This document shows, piece by piece, positions 17,632 to 26,900 of a stretch of 33,318 bases of DNA. Position 1 is the stretch's first letter. Every line of letters starts with the position of its first letter. The DNA is from Candidatus Eisenbacteria bacterium (GTDB lineage: Bacteria > Eisenbacteria > RBG-16-71-46): contig JABFRW010000150.1 in the NCBI GenBank assembly GCA_013140805.1, forward strand, positions 1-33,318, given 5' to 3'. The notes below the pieces were generated by a model, which saw only the letters and a list, made by a program, of their open reading frames with translations, made no database searches and was not told the origin of the DNA. The translations under genes and the position numbers were made by a program.

Positions 17632-18642
17632 TTACTCGTGCACGAATCGCCCGCGCGTCAGGTAGTTCATCGCGAGCGTGGTGGCGTAGGCGGTCAGTTC
17701 CACGAGATACGCCGCCTCACGGCCGGCCACCGCGTAGAGCTGCTGCTCGACACACGTGCGCACGATGCGCTCCACGAGCGCACGCACGATCGGGCGTTTC
17801 ACTCCCGTCCAGTACGTGATCTTGTCCGTCAACGTCTTGCGATGCTCTTCGATCAGTTCCGAGGCCGGGCGCACGTGCTTGCGACGCCCACGTGTGACGA
17901 ACAGCTCGGTCAGATCGTTTTCGAGCGCCACATTGACCGCCGCCCCGCTCTGCTTGGTGAGGCGCCGGTAGAACTGCTCGACCGTGACCCGCATGTCCTC
18001 GACCGTAATGTCGAAATCCCCGGTCGTGACCAGCGGATCCTGATCCCGCAGTCGACGCATGACGCGATCAACATAGCGCAGCTTGGCGAGCGCCGGCCAG
18101 CCTTTGTATCGGCGCCGCCAGTTCGATCCGGGCGTCAGCCACACCGCGAAGGTTTCGGCGAAGTCCTCATCGGGGTGTTTCTGGGCGTACCAGCCGGCGA
18201 TGTGACGCACGAACTTGCGGCTGAACGGAAGCGGTCGATAGTGATCGCGGTAGCGGCGATTGTAGGGCCCGAAGACGCGCCGCCACTCGGGAGTGGTGTA
18301 GAGGCGATACGCGTAGTTGATCGCGTGGCCGGCCTCGTGGCGCAGATACATCATGATCTCGCGCTCGTCTTCGAGGTCGTTCATCTCGCGCTCGAGTCGT
18401 GCGAGCTTCGGATCCGCGAGATAGAACGGAATGCCGATCACCGGCTGGCCGTCGGGACATCCCCATTCGTCGGTCAGGTAGCACACCGGCCGGAAGCGAC
18501 GCAGTCCCTTGCGATCGAGTTCGCGCTGCAATTGATGAACGAAACGCTCGACCGGCGAGCCCTCAAGCCGCAGCCCCAGCTGGCTGATCCGCTTGTTGAG
18601 GATCTCGCGGATCTCGGGCGTGGCCTGCTCGAAGTTCGACAT
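17632..18642 (-). CDS. Putative zinc-binding metallopeptidase (HExxH)
   Basis: A 336-residue soluble protein with the zinc motif RHEAGHAINY (H102, E103, H106) and a likely third ligand in DEDFAETFAVWLTPG (E163), as in gluzincin-type peptidases. The strongly charged segment between them (RRVFGPYNRRYRDHYRPLPF) and the WYAQKHPDEDFAE motif recall uncharacterised 'putative zinc-binding metallopeptidase' families. The C-terminal ~130 residues are helical. There is no signal peptide, so it probably acts in the cytoplasm. It lies upstream of the ATP-grasp ligase and is probably co-transcribed with it. The upstream 259-nt region is shared with the divergent YceI-family gene; the start at 18642 lacks an obvious ribosome binding site. 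Substrate unknown. Confidence 0.78.
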   Translation of the reverse strand: MSNFEQATPEIREILNKRISQLGLRLEGSPVERFVHQLQRELDRKGLRRFRPVCYLTDEWGCPDGQPVIGIPFYLADPKLARLEREMNDLEDEREIMMYLRHEAGHAINYAYRLYTTPEWRRVFGPYNRRYRDHYRPLPFSRKFVRHIAGWYAQKHPDEDFAETFAVWLTPGSNWRRRYKGWPALAKLRYVDRVMRRLRDQDPLVTTGDFDITVEDMRVTVEQFYRRLTKQSGAAVNVALENDLTELFVTRGRRKHVRPASELIEEHRKTLTDKITYWTGVKRPIVRALVERIVRTCVEQQLYAVAGREAAYLVELTAYATTLAMNYLTRGRFVHE

Positions 18643-18869
18643 GGGGGACGGATGCTAGTCACACCGGGTCCCGGTCACAAGCCGCCGGGCTGCCTGGCGC
18701 CCCGTTCGATACGACTGAACGTAAGGCGCAGGCAAAGCCTTGAGCCGCGGGTTCGCAATCACGCCTCTAAAGCGGCATGCTCCCGACGCTGCGACGGCGG
18801 GACGTGCCATGCGGTGCGGACTTCGATGCGCGTCCGGCCGACGCTCGCAGACCTGTCTCCCCCATCAGA

Positions 18870-18887
18870 TCGTTCGGAATCGAACGA
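18870..18887 (+). promoter_or_regulatory. Perfect 7-bp hairpin/dyad abutting the YceI-gene RBS
   Basis: TCGTTCG (18870-18876), loop GAAT, CGAACGA (18881-18887) is immediately followed by AAGGAG (18888-18893) and ATG 18902. The GTTCG/CGAAC arms match those of the dyads at 13017-13067, although the spacer is 4 rather than 7. It may be an operator or an mRNA hairpin controlling access to the ribosome binding site. Confidence 0.4.
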
Positions 18888-18901
18888 AAGGAGTTTCCTC
18901 C

Positions 18902-19531
18902 ATGAAGCGTTTCTTCTCGGTGGTCGCGCTCGCGGCCGTCACCCTGGTCGCCGCCGCGCTCCCCTCGTTTGCCGAGGCCACGAAGTGGAGTTTCGACGGA
19001 GTGCACAGCGAGGCCGGATTCTCGATCCGTCACATCTTCACGAAGGTGCCGGGACGCTTCGACGACATGAGCGGTTCGATCGTGTTCGACGAGAAGAATC
19101 CTTCCAAGTCGACGGTGCAGGCCACGATCCAGGCCAAGAGCATCAACACCCGCAACGAGCGCCGCGACAACCATCTTCGCAGCGCGGACTTCTTCGACGT
19201 CGAGAAGTTCCCGACCCTCGATTTCAAGAGCACCAAGGTCGAGGCTGGCAAAGAAAAGAATTCCTACAAGGTCACGGGTGACCTGACCATGCACGGCGTC
19301 ACCAAGTCGGTGGTGCTCGACGTGTCGTTCCTCGGCGCCGGCGACTTCGGCATGGGCGGCAACACCATGGGCAAGAAGGCCGGCTTCGAAGCGCGCACGA
19401 AGGTCAATCGCAAGGACTTCGCGCTGCTGTGGAACAAGACGCTCGACCAGGGCGGCACGCTGCTGGGCGACGATGTCGACATCACGCTCGCGATCGAAGC
19501 CGACGCCGTCAAAGAGGAAGCCGCCAAGTAA
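18902..19531 (+). CDS. YceI family periplasmic protein
   Basis: 209 residues from ATG 18902, with a strong AAGGAG. The signal peptide MKRFFSVVALAAVTLVAAAL is followed by cleavage near SFAEA. YceI hallmarks are W-x-F-D-x-x-H-S (KWSFDGVHSEAGFSIRH), NTRNERRDNHLRSADFFD, FPTLDFKST, GDLTMHGVTKSVVLDV and AGFEARTKVNRKDFALLWN. The family is a lipocalin-like barrel that binds polyisoprenoids or other lipophiles; physiological roles are unclear. It is a single-gene transcript: divergent promoter region upstream and a strong terminator downstream. A longer in-frame N-terminus exists but would place the signal peptide internally, so it was rejected. Confidence 0.95.
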   Translation: MKRFFSVVALAAVTLVAAALPSFAEATKWSFDGVHSEAGFSIRHIFTKVPGRFDDMSGSIVFDEKNPSKSTVQATIQAKSINTRNERRDNHLRSADFFDVEKFPTLDFKSTKVEAGKEKNSYKVTGDLTMHGVTKSVVLDVSFLGAGDFGMGGNTMGKKAGFEARTKVNRKDFALLWNKTLDQGGTLLGDDVDITLAIEADAVKEEAAK

Positions 19532-19558
19532 TCGAAGCGCTGCTTCTGTCGGCAGCAC

Positions 19559-19592
19559 GAAGCCCCCGCACCTCGATCGGTGCGGGGGCTTC
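19559..19592 (+). terminator. 14-bp stem terminator after the YceI-family gene
   Basis: GAAGCCCCCGCACC (19559-19572) pairs perfectly with GGTGCGGGGGCTTC (19579-19592) around TCGATC, followed by TTCG. The T-run is short but the stem is very stable. It lies between convergent genes and may stop transcription from both sides. Confidence 0.85.
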
Positions 19593-19642
19593 TTCGTGAC
19601 CGCGGCGGCAGTCGGCGGCTCGACGAACGCCGTCGATGGCCC

Positions 19643-20248
19643 TCAGTGGCTCGAGCCGGCCTCGGTCGAGGTTGCGGCTTCGGTGACGCCCTGTGCCTTC
19701 TCGTAGGCCTCGATCGCGGTCCGCAGCGTCTTCGCCTCACCGTCGGCCTTGTAGCGTTCGAGCAACACCAGCTGTTCGCGCGCCTTCTTCGCGTCGCCCT
19801 TCTCGAGCCACGCCTCGCCGAGGTACTCGCGCGCCGGGGCATAGTCGGGCTTGAGCGTCAGGCACTTCTCGTAGGCCGCAACCGATTTGTCGAAGTCCGA
19901 CAGCTTGCGGGCCGCGAACCCGACCAGATTCCACGCTTCGTGATAGGCGGCATCGCGCGACACCGCGCTCTCACCCCACTCGAGTGCCCGCTTGTAGCGC
20001 TTCTCGGAGTTCTTCGCCTTGCCGTCGGCGGCGTCCTGCTTGGCGCGCGCGATCTCTTCGTAGGCCTGCGCATAGAGGCGCTCGGCCTCCTCGCGCGGCG
20101 TCTTCGGCGACTTGGTCTCGATGCTGCCGGAGGAAGCCGATGGCGTGGAGCCGGAACTCGACGAGCCGCCGCCGCCAAATGAAGCAAGCGACGGGGTGAC
20201 GAACGCTGCGAGCGCGGCCAGCGCGAGCAAGGAGACAGTGGAACGCAT
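19643..20248 (-). CDS. Secreted tetratricopeptide-repeat protein
   Basis: 201 residues from the ATG at 20248, chosen because it gives a clean signal peptide (MRSTVSLLALAALAAFVTPS, cleavage near SLASF) and has GAGAGG upstream. A Gly/Ser-rich linker follows (FGGGGSSSSGSTPSASSGS), then three or so TPR-like helical pairs: NSEKRYKRALEWGESAV, AAYHEAWNLVGFAARKLSDF, KSVAAYEKCLTLKPDYAPAR, EYLGEAWLEKGDAKKAREQL. TPRs mediate protein-protein contacts; a periplasmic scaffold role is likely, partner unknown. It is the last minus-strand gene before the terminator and is separated from the upstream gene by 100 nt with no recognisable promoter. Confidence 0.85.
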   Translation of the reverse strand: MRSTVSLLALAALAAFVTPSLASFGGGGSSSSGSTPSASSGSIETKSPKTPREEAERLYAQAYEEIARAKQDAADGKAKNSEKRYKRALEWGESAVSRDAAYHEAWNLVGFAARKLSDFDKSVAAYEKCLTLKPDYAPAREYLGEAWLEKGDAKKAREQLVLLERYKADGEAKTLRTAIEAYEKAQGVTEAATSTEAGSSH

Positions 20249-20348
20249 GGGCAACCTCTCGAAGTGGAATCCGAAGTGAGGGAACGCGAGGGATTGTGAA
20301 CCCAAACCGATCGGCGCGCCAGCCCCGGATGTCAGTGTTTGGCGAAGC

Positions 20349-20972
20349 CTAACGACCCTTCTTCCACTCCTTCATGTATTTCCAGTTCTGAGGCTTGCCC
20401 TCGGCCATCCACTCGATCGCCTTCGCCAGTCGGGAGGCGCGCGTCGCCGCCTGCTTTGCGCCGGTGATCCACTCGACGTACTCGCGTCGATGGCTCGGCG
20501 AGAACCCCGCGAAGGTCGCGCGGGCCTTCGAGTGCTTTGCGAGGGCCGCCTTCAGGTCCGCAGGTACCGGAAGCGCCTTTTGCGGACCGGACGACTTGGC
20601 GCGCGCCCGCGGCTTGGCCCCCGACTCATTGAGCTTCATGGCGAGTCGCACGTAGCTCGAGAGCACCCGTTTGGAGGGCAGCTCGGAGACCTTGGTCAGG
20701 CGCCCGAAGTTTCCCATCGCCTCGTCGAGCGAGCGTCCGCCCAAGTCGACGATCGCCGCGCCGCGCCAGAAGCCGAACGTCGCATGCGCCTTGAACGCGG
20801 CCATGTCGCACATCAGGCCGTGATAGGTGAACGCCGGCATGCCCCACTTGATGTCCTCGGCCACGTCCGGGCAGGCGCCGTGCACCACTTCGCGTAGGTG
20901 GCGGAGAATCGGCCTGGCGAATTCTGCGGACCTGGCGATGTAGGCGTCGATTCGTTTGTCGCGCTTTCCCAT
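20349..20972 (-). CDS. DUF1801 / YdeI (OmpD-associated)-like protein
   Basis: 207 residues from the ATG at 20972 (GAGGTG upstream). The N-terminal DUF1801 domain has RPILRHLREVVHGACPDV, EDIKWGMPAFTYHG and MAAFKAHATFGFW. The C-terminal YdeI/OmdA part has VPADLKAALAKHSKARATF, FSPSHRREYVEWITGAK and ATRASRLAKAIEWMAEGK. Proteins of this two-domain form are common and named for weak links to porin regulation or stress; no activity is established. It begins 2 nt after the end of the upstream hydrolase gene, so the two form an operon. Confidence 0.9.
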   Translation of the reverse strand: MGKRDKRIDAYIARSAEFARPILRHLREVVHGACPDVAEDIKWGMPAFTYHGLMCDMAAFKAHATFGFWRGAAIVDLGGRSLDEAMGNFGRLTKVSELPSKRVLSSYVRLAMKLNESGAKPRARAKSSGPQKALPVPADLKAALAKHSKARATFAGFSPSHRREYVEWITGAKQAATRASRLAKAIEWMAEGKPQNWKYMKEWKKGR

Positions 20973-20974
20973 GC

Positions 20975-22486
20975 TCACCTCGGGGATTCGAGTCGGGCGA
21001 CCAGCCACGCAGTCATGCGATCCAACACAGCCGGAGCCAGGGTCTCTTCGATCGTAGAATATTCGCTCATCGCGCCGCTCGTCGCAGTCTGGAACAGGTG
21101 ATTGAGTCCCGGCATCCGCGCCATCGTCACGTCACGGTTGCCGCCCGCTCGCAAGGCCGCCTCGATCGCGGGCAGGTTGATGGAAGCATCCACCTGAAGA
21201 TCGAGCTCGCCGTTTAGTGCGAGCACCGGGCACCTCACCCGACGCAGGTCAACCGCCGGGTCGTGGGCGATGAACCAGCGCAGCCACGGGAGTCGCGACT
21301 GTTCGGCTGCGTCACGCGCGAAGCGCTCTTCCCCACCGACCGCCTGGAGCTCGGCGGCGCTCAGGGTGCGAGCGAAGACGCGCAGCGTTCGCTCGGCGCG
21401 CACGAAGACCGACTCGGGGGAGGCGCCCGACTTGATCTCGCGGTGGATCGCACGATTCGGCGCCATGCGGCGCGCGATCTCCTCCCGCGCAAGGCCGGCG
21501 GACCTCATGAGAGCTTCCGTCTGAGTGGCCAGAACGCTGTCCCCCGGAACACCGGTGCCCGCAAGCAACACGAGGGCTGCGATCTGCGAGTCACGCGCCG
21601 CGACCCATGGCGCCAGGATGCCACCCTCGCTGTGTCCGACGATCGCGATGCGTCGCGCGTCGACCTCGGGTCGCGAGCGCAGGTAGCGCACTGCGGCCTC
21701 GACATCGCTCGCGTTGTCGATTCCGGTCGCGAGCGCGGGATTTCCTCCCGAGCCTCCGACGCCGCGATCGTCGTAGCGCAACACGGCGAAGCCGGCGCGC
21801 GTGAGCCGATCGGCGATCACGAGGAACGGCTTGTGCTCGAACACTTCCTCGTCGCGACTCTGCTGACCCGAGCCCGAGACCAGTACCACTGCCGCATGCG
21901 GCGCCCGATCGCGGGGTCGCGTCAGCGTTCCCGCGAGCGTCAGCCCGGCGCGCGAGTTTCGAAACGTGATCGAGTCCGATGCGTACGGAAACGGAGGAAC
22001 CGGGTGTTGCGGACGCGAAGCCCTCGCGATCTCGCCGTGCTCGAGCGTCAGCTCGGCACGTTCACCGCCTTGATTCCAGGTGCCGACCAGGCGACCGCTC
22101 GCGCGATCGAGCCGTCCTTCGAACCACGCGGCGGCCTGCGTGAGCACCACACGAACCGAGTCCGGAGTTGCGAGCACCACCTCGAGCGGCAGACCGATGG
22201 CGCCCTGATCCGGGCTGTCGAGCTTCGCGACCCACTCACCCGCGGCACCGCGCTCGAAATGAAGCACCAGGCGCAGCGCGGCGGACAGCCGACCGTTCCA
22301 TGCGCCCGCGAGGGAAGCAGCGCCTGGCGCCACGGGGGCCGGCGCACCGATCTCGGGCGCTGAGCTCGCGAGTGCCAGCGTTCGAGCGGCGGCGAATGCG
22401 GTCGTCAGGAGCGTCAACAGGATCACGGCGAGCACGGCCGATGAGGCGCGGAGCCGGGTTGTGACGAGCGGACGGGATGGGCGCAT
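20975..22486 (-). CDS. Secreted alpha/beta hydrolase
   Basis: 503 residues from the ATG at 22486 (GGAG upstream). A hydrophobic signal sequence spans residues ~14-35. The region ~58-155 is a beta-rich domain (GAWNGRLSAALRLVLHFERG, GRLVGTWNQGGERAELTLEH) seen in front of periplasmic or secreted hydrolases. The catalytic domain starts around residue 170, with oxyanion-region VLVSGSGQQSRDEE, the nucleophile elbow GHSEGG (S286), acid D429 in NGELDLQVD and base H463 in GLNHLFQ. The family hydrolyses esters or peptides; the substrate is unknown. The longer in-frame N-terminus lacks a plausible signal and was rejected. Confidence 0.92.
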   Translation of the reverse strand: MRPSRPLVTTRLRASSAVLAVILLTLLTTAFAAARTLALASSAPEIGAPAPVAPGAASLAGAWNGRLSAALRLVLHFERGAAGEWVAKLDSPDQGAIGLPLEVVLATPDSVRVVLTQAAAWFEGRLDRASGRLVGTWNQGGERAELTLEHGEIARASRPQHPVPPFPYASDSITFRNSRAGLTLAGTLTRPRDRAPHAAVVLVSGSGQQSRDEEVFEHKPFLVIADRLTRAGFAVLRYDDRGVGGSGGNPALATGIDNASDVEAAVRYLRSRPEVDARRIAIVGHSEGGILAPWVAARDSQIAALVLLAGTGVPGDSVLATQTEALMRSAGLAREEIARRMAPNRAIHREIKSGASPESVFVRAERTLRVFARTLSAAELQAVGGEERFARDAAEQSRLPWLRWFIAHDPAVDLRRVRCPVLALNGELDLQVDASINLPAIEAALRAGGNRDVTMARMPGLNHLFQTATSGAMSEYSTIEETLAPAVLDRMTAWLVARLESPR

Positions 22487-22791
22487 GGCGGGATCTCCGA
22501 TGGAACAGTCGAGCCGTCGACAGGGTACTTCGGAGCACGGGTTGCCACGAGCGCCGAGAAACTCCGGCCGATCGCCTCCGGCAGGTGGATGAAACACGCC
22601 TCACCCGCTTGGCCACGATCTGCCGGCCGTGGTCTAATGCAGGCTCTCCAGTCGCAGTCGCGCCGAATCAACGGGTAAACCTGCGGAAGGGCGAACCGAA
22701 TCCGGGCGGGTTCCGTCGCATCGAACCGCCGCCCGACCTCCGCGACCTCGATTCCTTCGCCACTACCTCGCTCGCTCAGGAGCCACTCCCC
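22487..22791. other. 305-nt divergent intergenic region between hydrolase and RND efflux genes
   Basis: No gene is visible here. It holds the GGAG site of the hydrolase near 22497, the candidate RND promoter at 22609-22638 and, 3' of it, a ~150-nt leader ending in CAGGAG (22778-22783) before GTG 22792. The frame upstream of GTG 22792 is open but shows no homology and has a weak protein-like character. No hydrolase promoter could be recognised. Confidence 0.6.
22609..22638 (+). promoter_or_regulatory. Candidate sigma-70-type promoter with internal dyad for the RND operon
   Basis: TTGGCC (22609-22614) and TCTAAT (22633-22638) are 18 nt apart, giving 4/6 and 5/6 matches to the consensus. Between them is the inverted repeat CCACG-N10-CGTGG (22613-22617 and 22628-22632), a position where a repressor would block RNA polymerase. 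Efflux operons are often controlled this way, but no regulator gene lies adjacent. Confidence 0.35.
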
Positions 22792-23919
22792 GTGCAGAAG
22801 CGCATGATCCAAATGTTGGCGATCGTCGTCGTGGTCGTCGCGATTCTCGGTTTCATCAAGTTCCAGCAGATCCAGGCCGCGATGTCCGCCGGCAAGTCGT
22901 TTCAACCACCTCCCGAGACGGTGACCACCGTCGTCGCGAAGTCGCAGGACTGGCAGGGTCACATCGAAGCCGTCGGCGCCGTCGCTCCCGCTCAGGGCGT
23001 CACGCTGAGCGCCGACCTGCCGGGCGTGGTCGAGAAGATCAGCTTTCAGTCGGGCGCGCGCGTCAGCAAGGGTCAGGCGCTGGTGCTGCTCGACAGCCGT
23101 CAGGAGCGCGCACAGCTCGCCTCGGCGCGGGCGAAGAGTGATCTGGCCAAGCTGAGCCTCGATCGCGGCCGCAAGCTGTTCGAGTCGGGCTCGATCGCGC
23201 AAGCCGAACTCGATCAGGTCGAGGCGCAATTCAAGCAGGCCGACGCCGACGCCGACGAGATCGAGGCCACGATCGGGCGCAAGACCATTCGCGCTCCGTT
23301 CAGCGGCACGGCCGGCATCCGCCAGGTCAATCTGGGGCAGTACCTGCACAGCGGTGATCCGGTGGTCCCGGTGCAATCCATGGATCCGATCTACGTGGAC
23401 TTCTCGGTGCCGCAGCAACAGGTCGCGTCGCTGCGCGTCGGCGCATCGGTACAGGCGGCGTCCGACAGCGGCGCGCGCGCGACGCTCACCGGGCGCATCA
23501 CCGCGATCAACCCGGTGGTCGATGACGCGACGCGAAACATACAGGTGCAGGCGACGTTCTCGAATCCTCGCGGCGTCATGCGTTCGGGAATGTACGTCAC
23601 GGTCAAGGTGATGCTGTCGGCTCGCAGTGAGGTCATCGCGCTGCCGAGTTCCGCCATCAACTTCGCCCCCTACGGCAACTCCGTCTTCATCGTGGAGGAT
23701 GTGAAGGGCCCGGACGGCAAGACCTATCGCGGCGTGCGCCAGCAGTTCGTGAAGCTGGGTACCGCGCAGGGTGACCAGGTCGCGGTGCTGGACGGCGTCA
23801 AGGCCGGAGAAGAGATCGTGACCTCGGGCGTGTTCAAGCTTCGCACCGGCGCCGCGGTGGTCGTGAACAACACGGTGCAGCCCGGCAATAGCCCGGCGCC
23901 CAAGCCGGCGGACAGCTGA
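22792..23919 (+). CDS. RND efflux periplasmic adaptor (membrane fusion protein, AcrA/MexA type)
   Basis: 375 residues from GTG 22792, preferred for CAGGAG ~9 nt upstream; ATG 22804 is the alternative. An N-terminal membrane anchor (MLAIVVVVVAILGFIKF) is followed by the first barrel strand (VTTVVAKSQDWQGHIEAVG), the lipoyl half-motifs (GVVEKISFQSGARVSKGQAL and TIRAPFSGTAGIRQVNLGQY), a coiled-coil hairpin (AQLASARAKSDLAKLSL ... ELDQVEAQFKQADADADEIE), a beta-barrel and a membrane-proximal domain. No lipobox Cys is seen, so it is anchored by the helix. It links the inner-membrane pump to an outer-membrane channel. The stop overlaps the pump ATG by 1 nt. Confidence 0.93.
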   Translation: MQKRMIQMLAIVVVVVAILGFIKFQQIQAAMSAGKSFQPPPETVTTVVAKSQDWQGHIEAVGAVAPAQGVTLSADLPGVVEKISFQSGARVSKGQALVLLDSRQERAQLASARAKSDLAKLSLDRGRKLFESGSIAQAELDQVEAQFKQADADADEIEATIGRKTIRAPFSGTAGIRQVNLGQYLHSGDPVVPVQSMDPIYVDFSVPQQQVASLRVGASVQAASDSGARATLTGRITAINPVVDDATRNIQVQATFSNPRGVMRSGMYVTVKVMLSARSEVIALPSSAINFAPYGNSVFIVEDVKGPDGKTYRGVRQQFVKLGTAQGDQVAVLDGVKAGEEIVTSGVFKLRTGAAVVVNNTVQPGNSPAPKPADS

Positions 23920-26900
23920 TGCGCATCACCGACCTGTTCATTCGCCGGCCGGTTCTCGCCATCGTGGTCAACCTCGTCATCCTGATCGCGGGGCTGCAGT
24001 CGATCGGTTCGCTCACGGTGCGGCAGTACCCGCGCACCGACATCGCGGTCGTGACGGTGAGCACGATCTACGTCGGAGCGAACGCCGACCTGGTGCGCGG
24101 CTTCATCACGTCCCCGCTGGAGCGGGTGATCGCGAGCGCCGACGGAATCGATTTCGTCGAGTCCTCGAGCGCCCAGAACGTCAGCACCATCACGGTGCAC
24201 CTGAAACTCAACTACGACACCAACGCGGCACTCACGCAGATCCAGGCGAAGGTTGCGCAGGTGCGCAACGACCTTCCACCCGAAGCGCAGGCGCCGGTCA
24301 TCGACGTGCAGACCGCCGACGCGCGATTCGCCTCGATGTATCTGGGCTTCGGTTCCAAGGACCTCGATCAGAACCAGATCACCGACTACCTCACGCGAGT
24401 CGTGCAGCCGAAGCTCAGTGCCATCAGCGGCGTGCAGCGCGCAGACATCCTCGGCGGTCGCGTGTTCGCGATGCGCGTGTGGCTCAAGCCCGACCGCCTC
24501 GCGGCGCACAACCTGTCGCCGTCTCAGGTGCAGGACGCGCTGGCGCAGAACAATTACCTGTCCGCGCTCGGTCGCACCAAGGGTTCCATGGTGTCGGTCA
24601 ATCTGGTCGCGAACACCAGCCTCAAGACTCCCGAAGAGTTCCGGCAGCTGGTCGTGAAGCAGGACGGCAACAACGTCGTGCGGCTCGGCGATGTCGCCGA
24701 CGTGGTGCTGGGGGCCGAGGACTACGACACCGACGTCAGGTTCGACGGTCAGTCGGCCACCTTCATGGGGATCTGGGTGCTCCCGACCGCCAACGCGCTG
24801 GACGTGATCAAGCGGGTGCGCGTCGCCATGAAGGAAGTCCAGGCCGAGCTGCCGGTCGGCATGACCTCGGGCATCCCCTACGACTCGACGATCTACATCC
24901 AGGAATCCATCAACGAAGTCTTGAAGACGCTGAGCGAGACCCTGTTGATCGTGATCCTGGTGATCTTCCTGTTCCTCGGCTCGGTCCGCGGGCTGATCAT
25001 TCCGGTGGTGGCGATCCCGATCTCGCTGATCGGAGCCGTGTTCCTCATGCAGACCGCCGGCTTCACGATCAACCTGCTCACGCTGCTGGCGATCGTGCTG
25101 TCGGTCGGCCTGGTCGTCGACGACGCGATCGTCATGGTCGAAAACGTCGAACGCCACGTGCACGCGGGCGAGAAACCGTTCAATGCGGCGATTCGAGCCG
25201 CGCGCGAACTTCTGGGCCCGATCATCGCGATGACCATCACGCTGGCGGCCGTCTACACCCCGCTCGGCATCCAGGGCGGCCTCACCGGCTCGCTGTTCCG
25301 GGAATTCGCATTCACGCTGGCGGGTGCGGTGCTGGTCTCGGGCGTCGTGGCACTCACGCTCTCCCCCATGATGGCTTCGCGCCTGCTGCGCCCGGGCGAC
25401 AGCGAACGCGGCTTCGCCGGCTGGATCAACCAGCGCTTCGATCGGTTCCGCCACGGCTATCAGCAGATGCTGTCCGGCACGCTGTCGCGCCGGCCCGTGG
25501 TCCTGACACTCTGGGTCCTCGTGGTGTTGCTGATGGTGCCGTTCTACATGTTCTCGAAGCGCGAGCTGGCGCCGGCCGAGGACCAGAGCGTGGTGTTCGG
25601 CATCGTGCAGGCGGCGCCGAACGCGACGCTCGATCAGACCAATCTGTTCGCGAGCCAGATCTACGACGTCTATCACTCATTCCCCGAGATGAAGAACACG
25701 TTTCAGATCACGTTCCCGAGCGGCGGCTTCGCCGGCATGGTCACGAAACCGTGGGCGGAGCGGAAACGCAGCACCTCGGAGCTTCAGGTCGAGGTCGCCG
25801 GCGGGTTCTCGAAGATCCCCGGCATCCGAGCGATCGCGGTGGTTCCGGCGTCACTGCCGGGTGGCGGAAGCTTCCCGGTCGATCTCGTGATCGCGTCGAC
25901 GGCCGAGCCTCAGCAGCTGGTCGACATCGCGAATCAGCTGGTCGGCAAGGCGTACGCGAGCGGCATGTTCATGTACGTCGACACCGATCTGAAATTCGAC
26001 CAGCCGCAGGCCGAGGTGGTGTTCGATCGTGACAAGGTCCGCTCGCTCGGCGTCGACATGAGCCGCGTCGGCCGCGACATGTCCACGTTGCTCGGCGGCA
26101 ACTTCGTCAATCGTTTCAGCGTGCAGGGTCGCAGCTACAAGGTGATCCCTCAGGTCAAGCGCAGCGAGCGCCTCACCCCCGAGCAGCTGCAGTCGATCTA
26201 CGTGTCCGGGCCCGCAGGCAAGCTGGTTCCGCTCTCGACCTTCGCCACCATCAAGACCACCACCGAACCGCGCGAGCTCAAGCGCTTCCAGCAGCTCAAC
26301 GCGGTGCGACTGCAGGCGGTCATCCCGCCGAACATCGCGCTCGATCAGGCGCTCGGATTTCTCGAGACCGAGGCCAAGAAGATCATGCCGGCGGGCTACA
26401 GCATCGACTACGCGGGTGAGTCCCGACAGCTCCGCACCGAGGGCGGCAAGTTCATCGGCATCTTCCTGCTCTCGGCGATCCTCATCTTCCTGGTGCTCGC
26501 CGCACAGTTCGAGAGCTTCCGGGATCCGTTCGTGATCCTCGGAGGCTCGGCGCCGCTCGCGGTCACCGGCGCACTCGCGTTCACGTTCCTCGGCTTCACC
26601 TCGCTCAACATCTACAGCCAGGTCGGCTTGATCACGCTGGTCGGGCTGGTGGCGAAGAACGGCATCCTGATCGTCGAGTTCGCGAACCATCTGCAGGAGA
26701 CCGGGCTCGACAAGTCGCGCGCCGTGATCGAGGCCGCCGGCACCCGACTGCGCCCGATCCTCATGACGACGGCCGCGACCGTGTTCGGCCATCTGCCGCT
26801 GATCTTCGCGCGCGGCCCCGGCGCCGGCGCACGCAACAGCATCGGAATCACGCTGGTGAGCGGCATGATCATCGGCACCGCATTCACGCTGTTCGTGGTG

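Noticed and set aside
23724-25676. 650-codon open frame on the minus strand across the RND genes
   Set aside because: Antisense shadow of the adaptor and pump; His/Asp/Gln-rich low-complexity translation without homology.
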